Of a DNA stretch of 33,292 nt, positions 33,245 to 33,292 are shown in pieces (the first letter of the stretch is position 1; each line of letters starts with the position of its first letter). The position numbers and the translations under genes are program-made. The stretch is from an uncultured Caryophanales bacterium (GTDB taxonomy: Bacteria > Bacillota_I > Bacilli_A > RF39 > UBA660), in assembly GCA_945228905.1 (NCBI GenBank), contig CALYOH010000005.1:1-33292 (forward strand). Reading direction: 5' to 3'. Under the pieces are notes generated by a model. It was not told where the DNA came from, ran no database searches, and saw nothing but the letters and a program-made list of their open reading frames with translations.

Positions 33245-33292
33245 TGAACCCTTTGTCAAGGACTAATTAAAAAGAGAGATTCTAAATAATAG
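33245..33292 (+). mobile_element. Left end of a second IS3-like element, cut by window edge
   Basis: TGAACCCTTTGTCAAGGACT at 33245, then AATTAAAAAG, resembles the left end of the decayed IS at 28449 (TGAACCCTTAGTTGAACACT, then TTATTAAAAAG). It matches at roughly 22 of 30 positions. The body lies outside the window. Confidence 0.45.

Noticed and set aside
1-33292. Mycoplasma genetic code (TGA as Trp)
   Set aside because: Trp is TGG throughout, and TGA is used as a stop by the yceD and EEP-family genes.

Overview
The window comes from a very AT-rich, low-GC Gram-positive bacterium. It probably belongs to an uncultured, gut-type lineage near the base of Bacilli/Mycoplasmatota (RF39-like). This placement is an inference from gene content, the AGGTGAT-type Shine-Dalgarno spacing, the rplU-prp-rpmA cluster and AddAB; no marker gene was compared. 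TGA is used as a stop (yceD, the EEP-family gene) and Trp is TGG, so the code is 11, not the mycoplasma code 4. Most genes point right. Exceptions are pyrH and a small DUF192-like gene. No tRNA, rRNA or CRISPR was seen.

Layout. 1-4367: two FAD-dependent oxidoreductases (the first cut by the window edge), a YugP-type membrane zinc peptidase and a MYG1-family hydrolase. 4394-5731: a promoter, a small exported or membrane protein, yceD (DUF177) and rpmF (L32), then a terminator. 5732-14073: an accessory surface block with two giant prepilin-like, cysteine-rich, multi-domain proteins (1203 and 1259 aa) and a membrane-anchored partner. 14078-19517: addB-addA, the double-strand-break repair nuclease/helicase. 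19516-20428: pyrH on the minus strand, divergent from rplU, with an L21-type leader. 20429-21361: rplU, prp and rpmA. 21378-24924: a DUF1292 gene, a 642-aa unknown coiled-coil protein and obgE. 24954-27311: an EEP-family phosphodiesterase, a Rossmann-like protein and an HPt-REC signalling protein. 27309-28440: a DUF192-like gene and yebC. 28441-30552: a decayed stretch with an IS3-family remnant, an exported two-TM protein and a kinase-like pseudogene. 30553-33225: ruvA-ruvB-queA. The right edge appears to start another IS copy.

How the parts connect. The most notable observation is that L32 (rpmF) carries an N-terminal leader almost identical to the L27 leader in the same window (KLDIQMFA versus KLDIQLFA). 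The protease that removes the L27 leader, Prp, is also encoded here. This suggests that two ribosomal proteins, not one, mature through Prp in this lineage. The second notable system is the pair of giant prepilin-like proteins. They have diverged in sequence but keep 38 cysteines in the same order, and they share a nearly identical 3' end, as expected for disulfide-stabilised surface adhesins displayed through a type IV pilus-like machine encoded elsewhere.

Transcription units are unusually legible. Most have a TATAAT box (often with an extended TG), an SD, and a short A/T-flanked hairpin terminator at the end.
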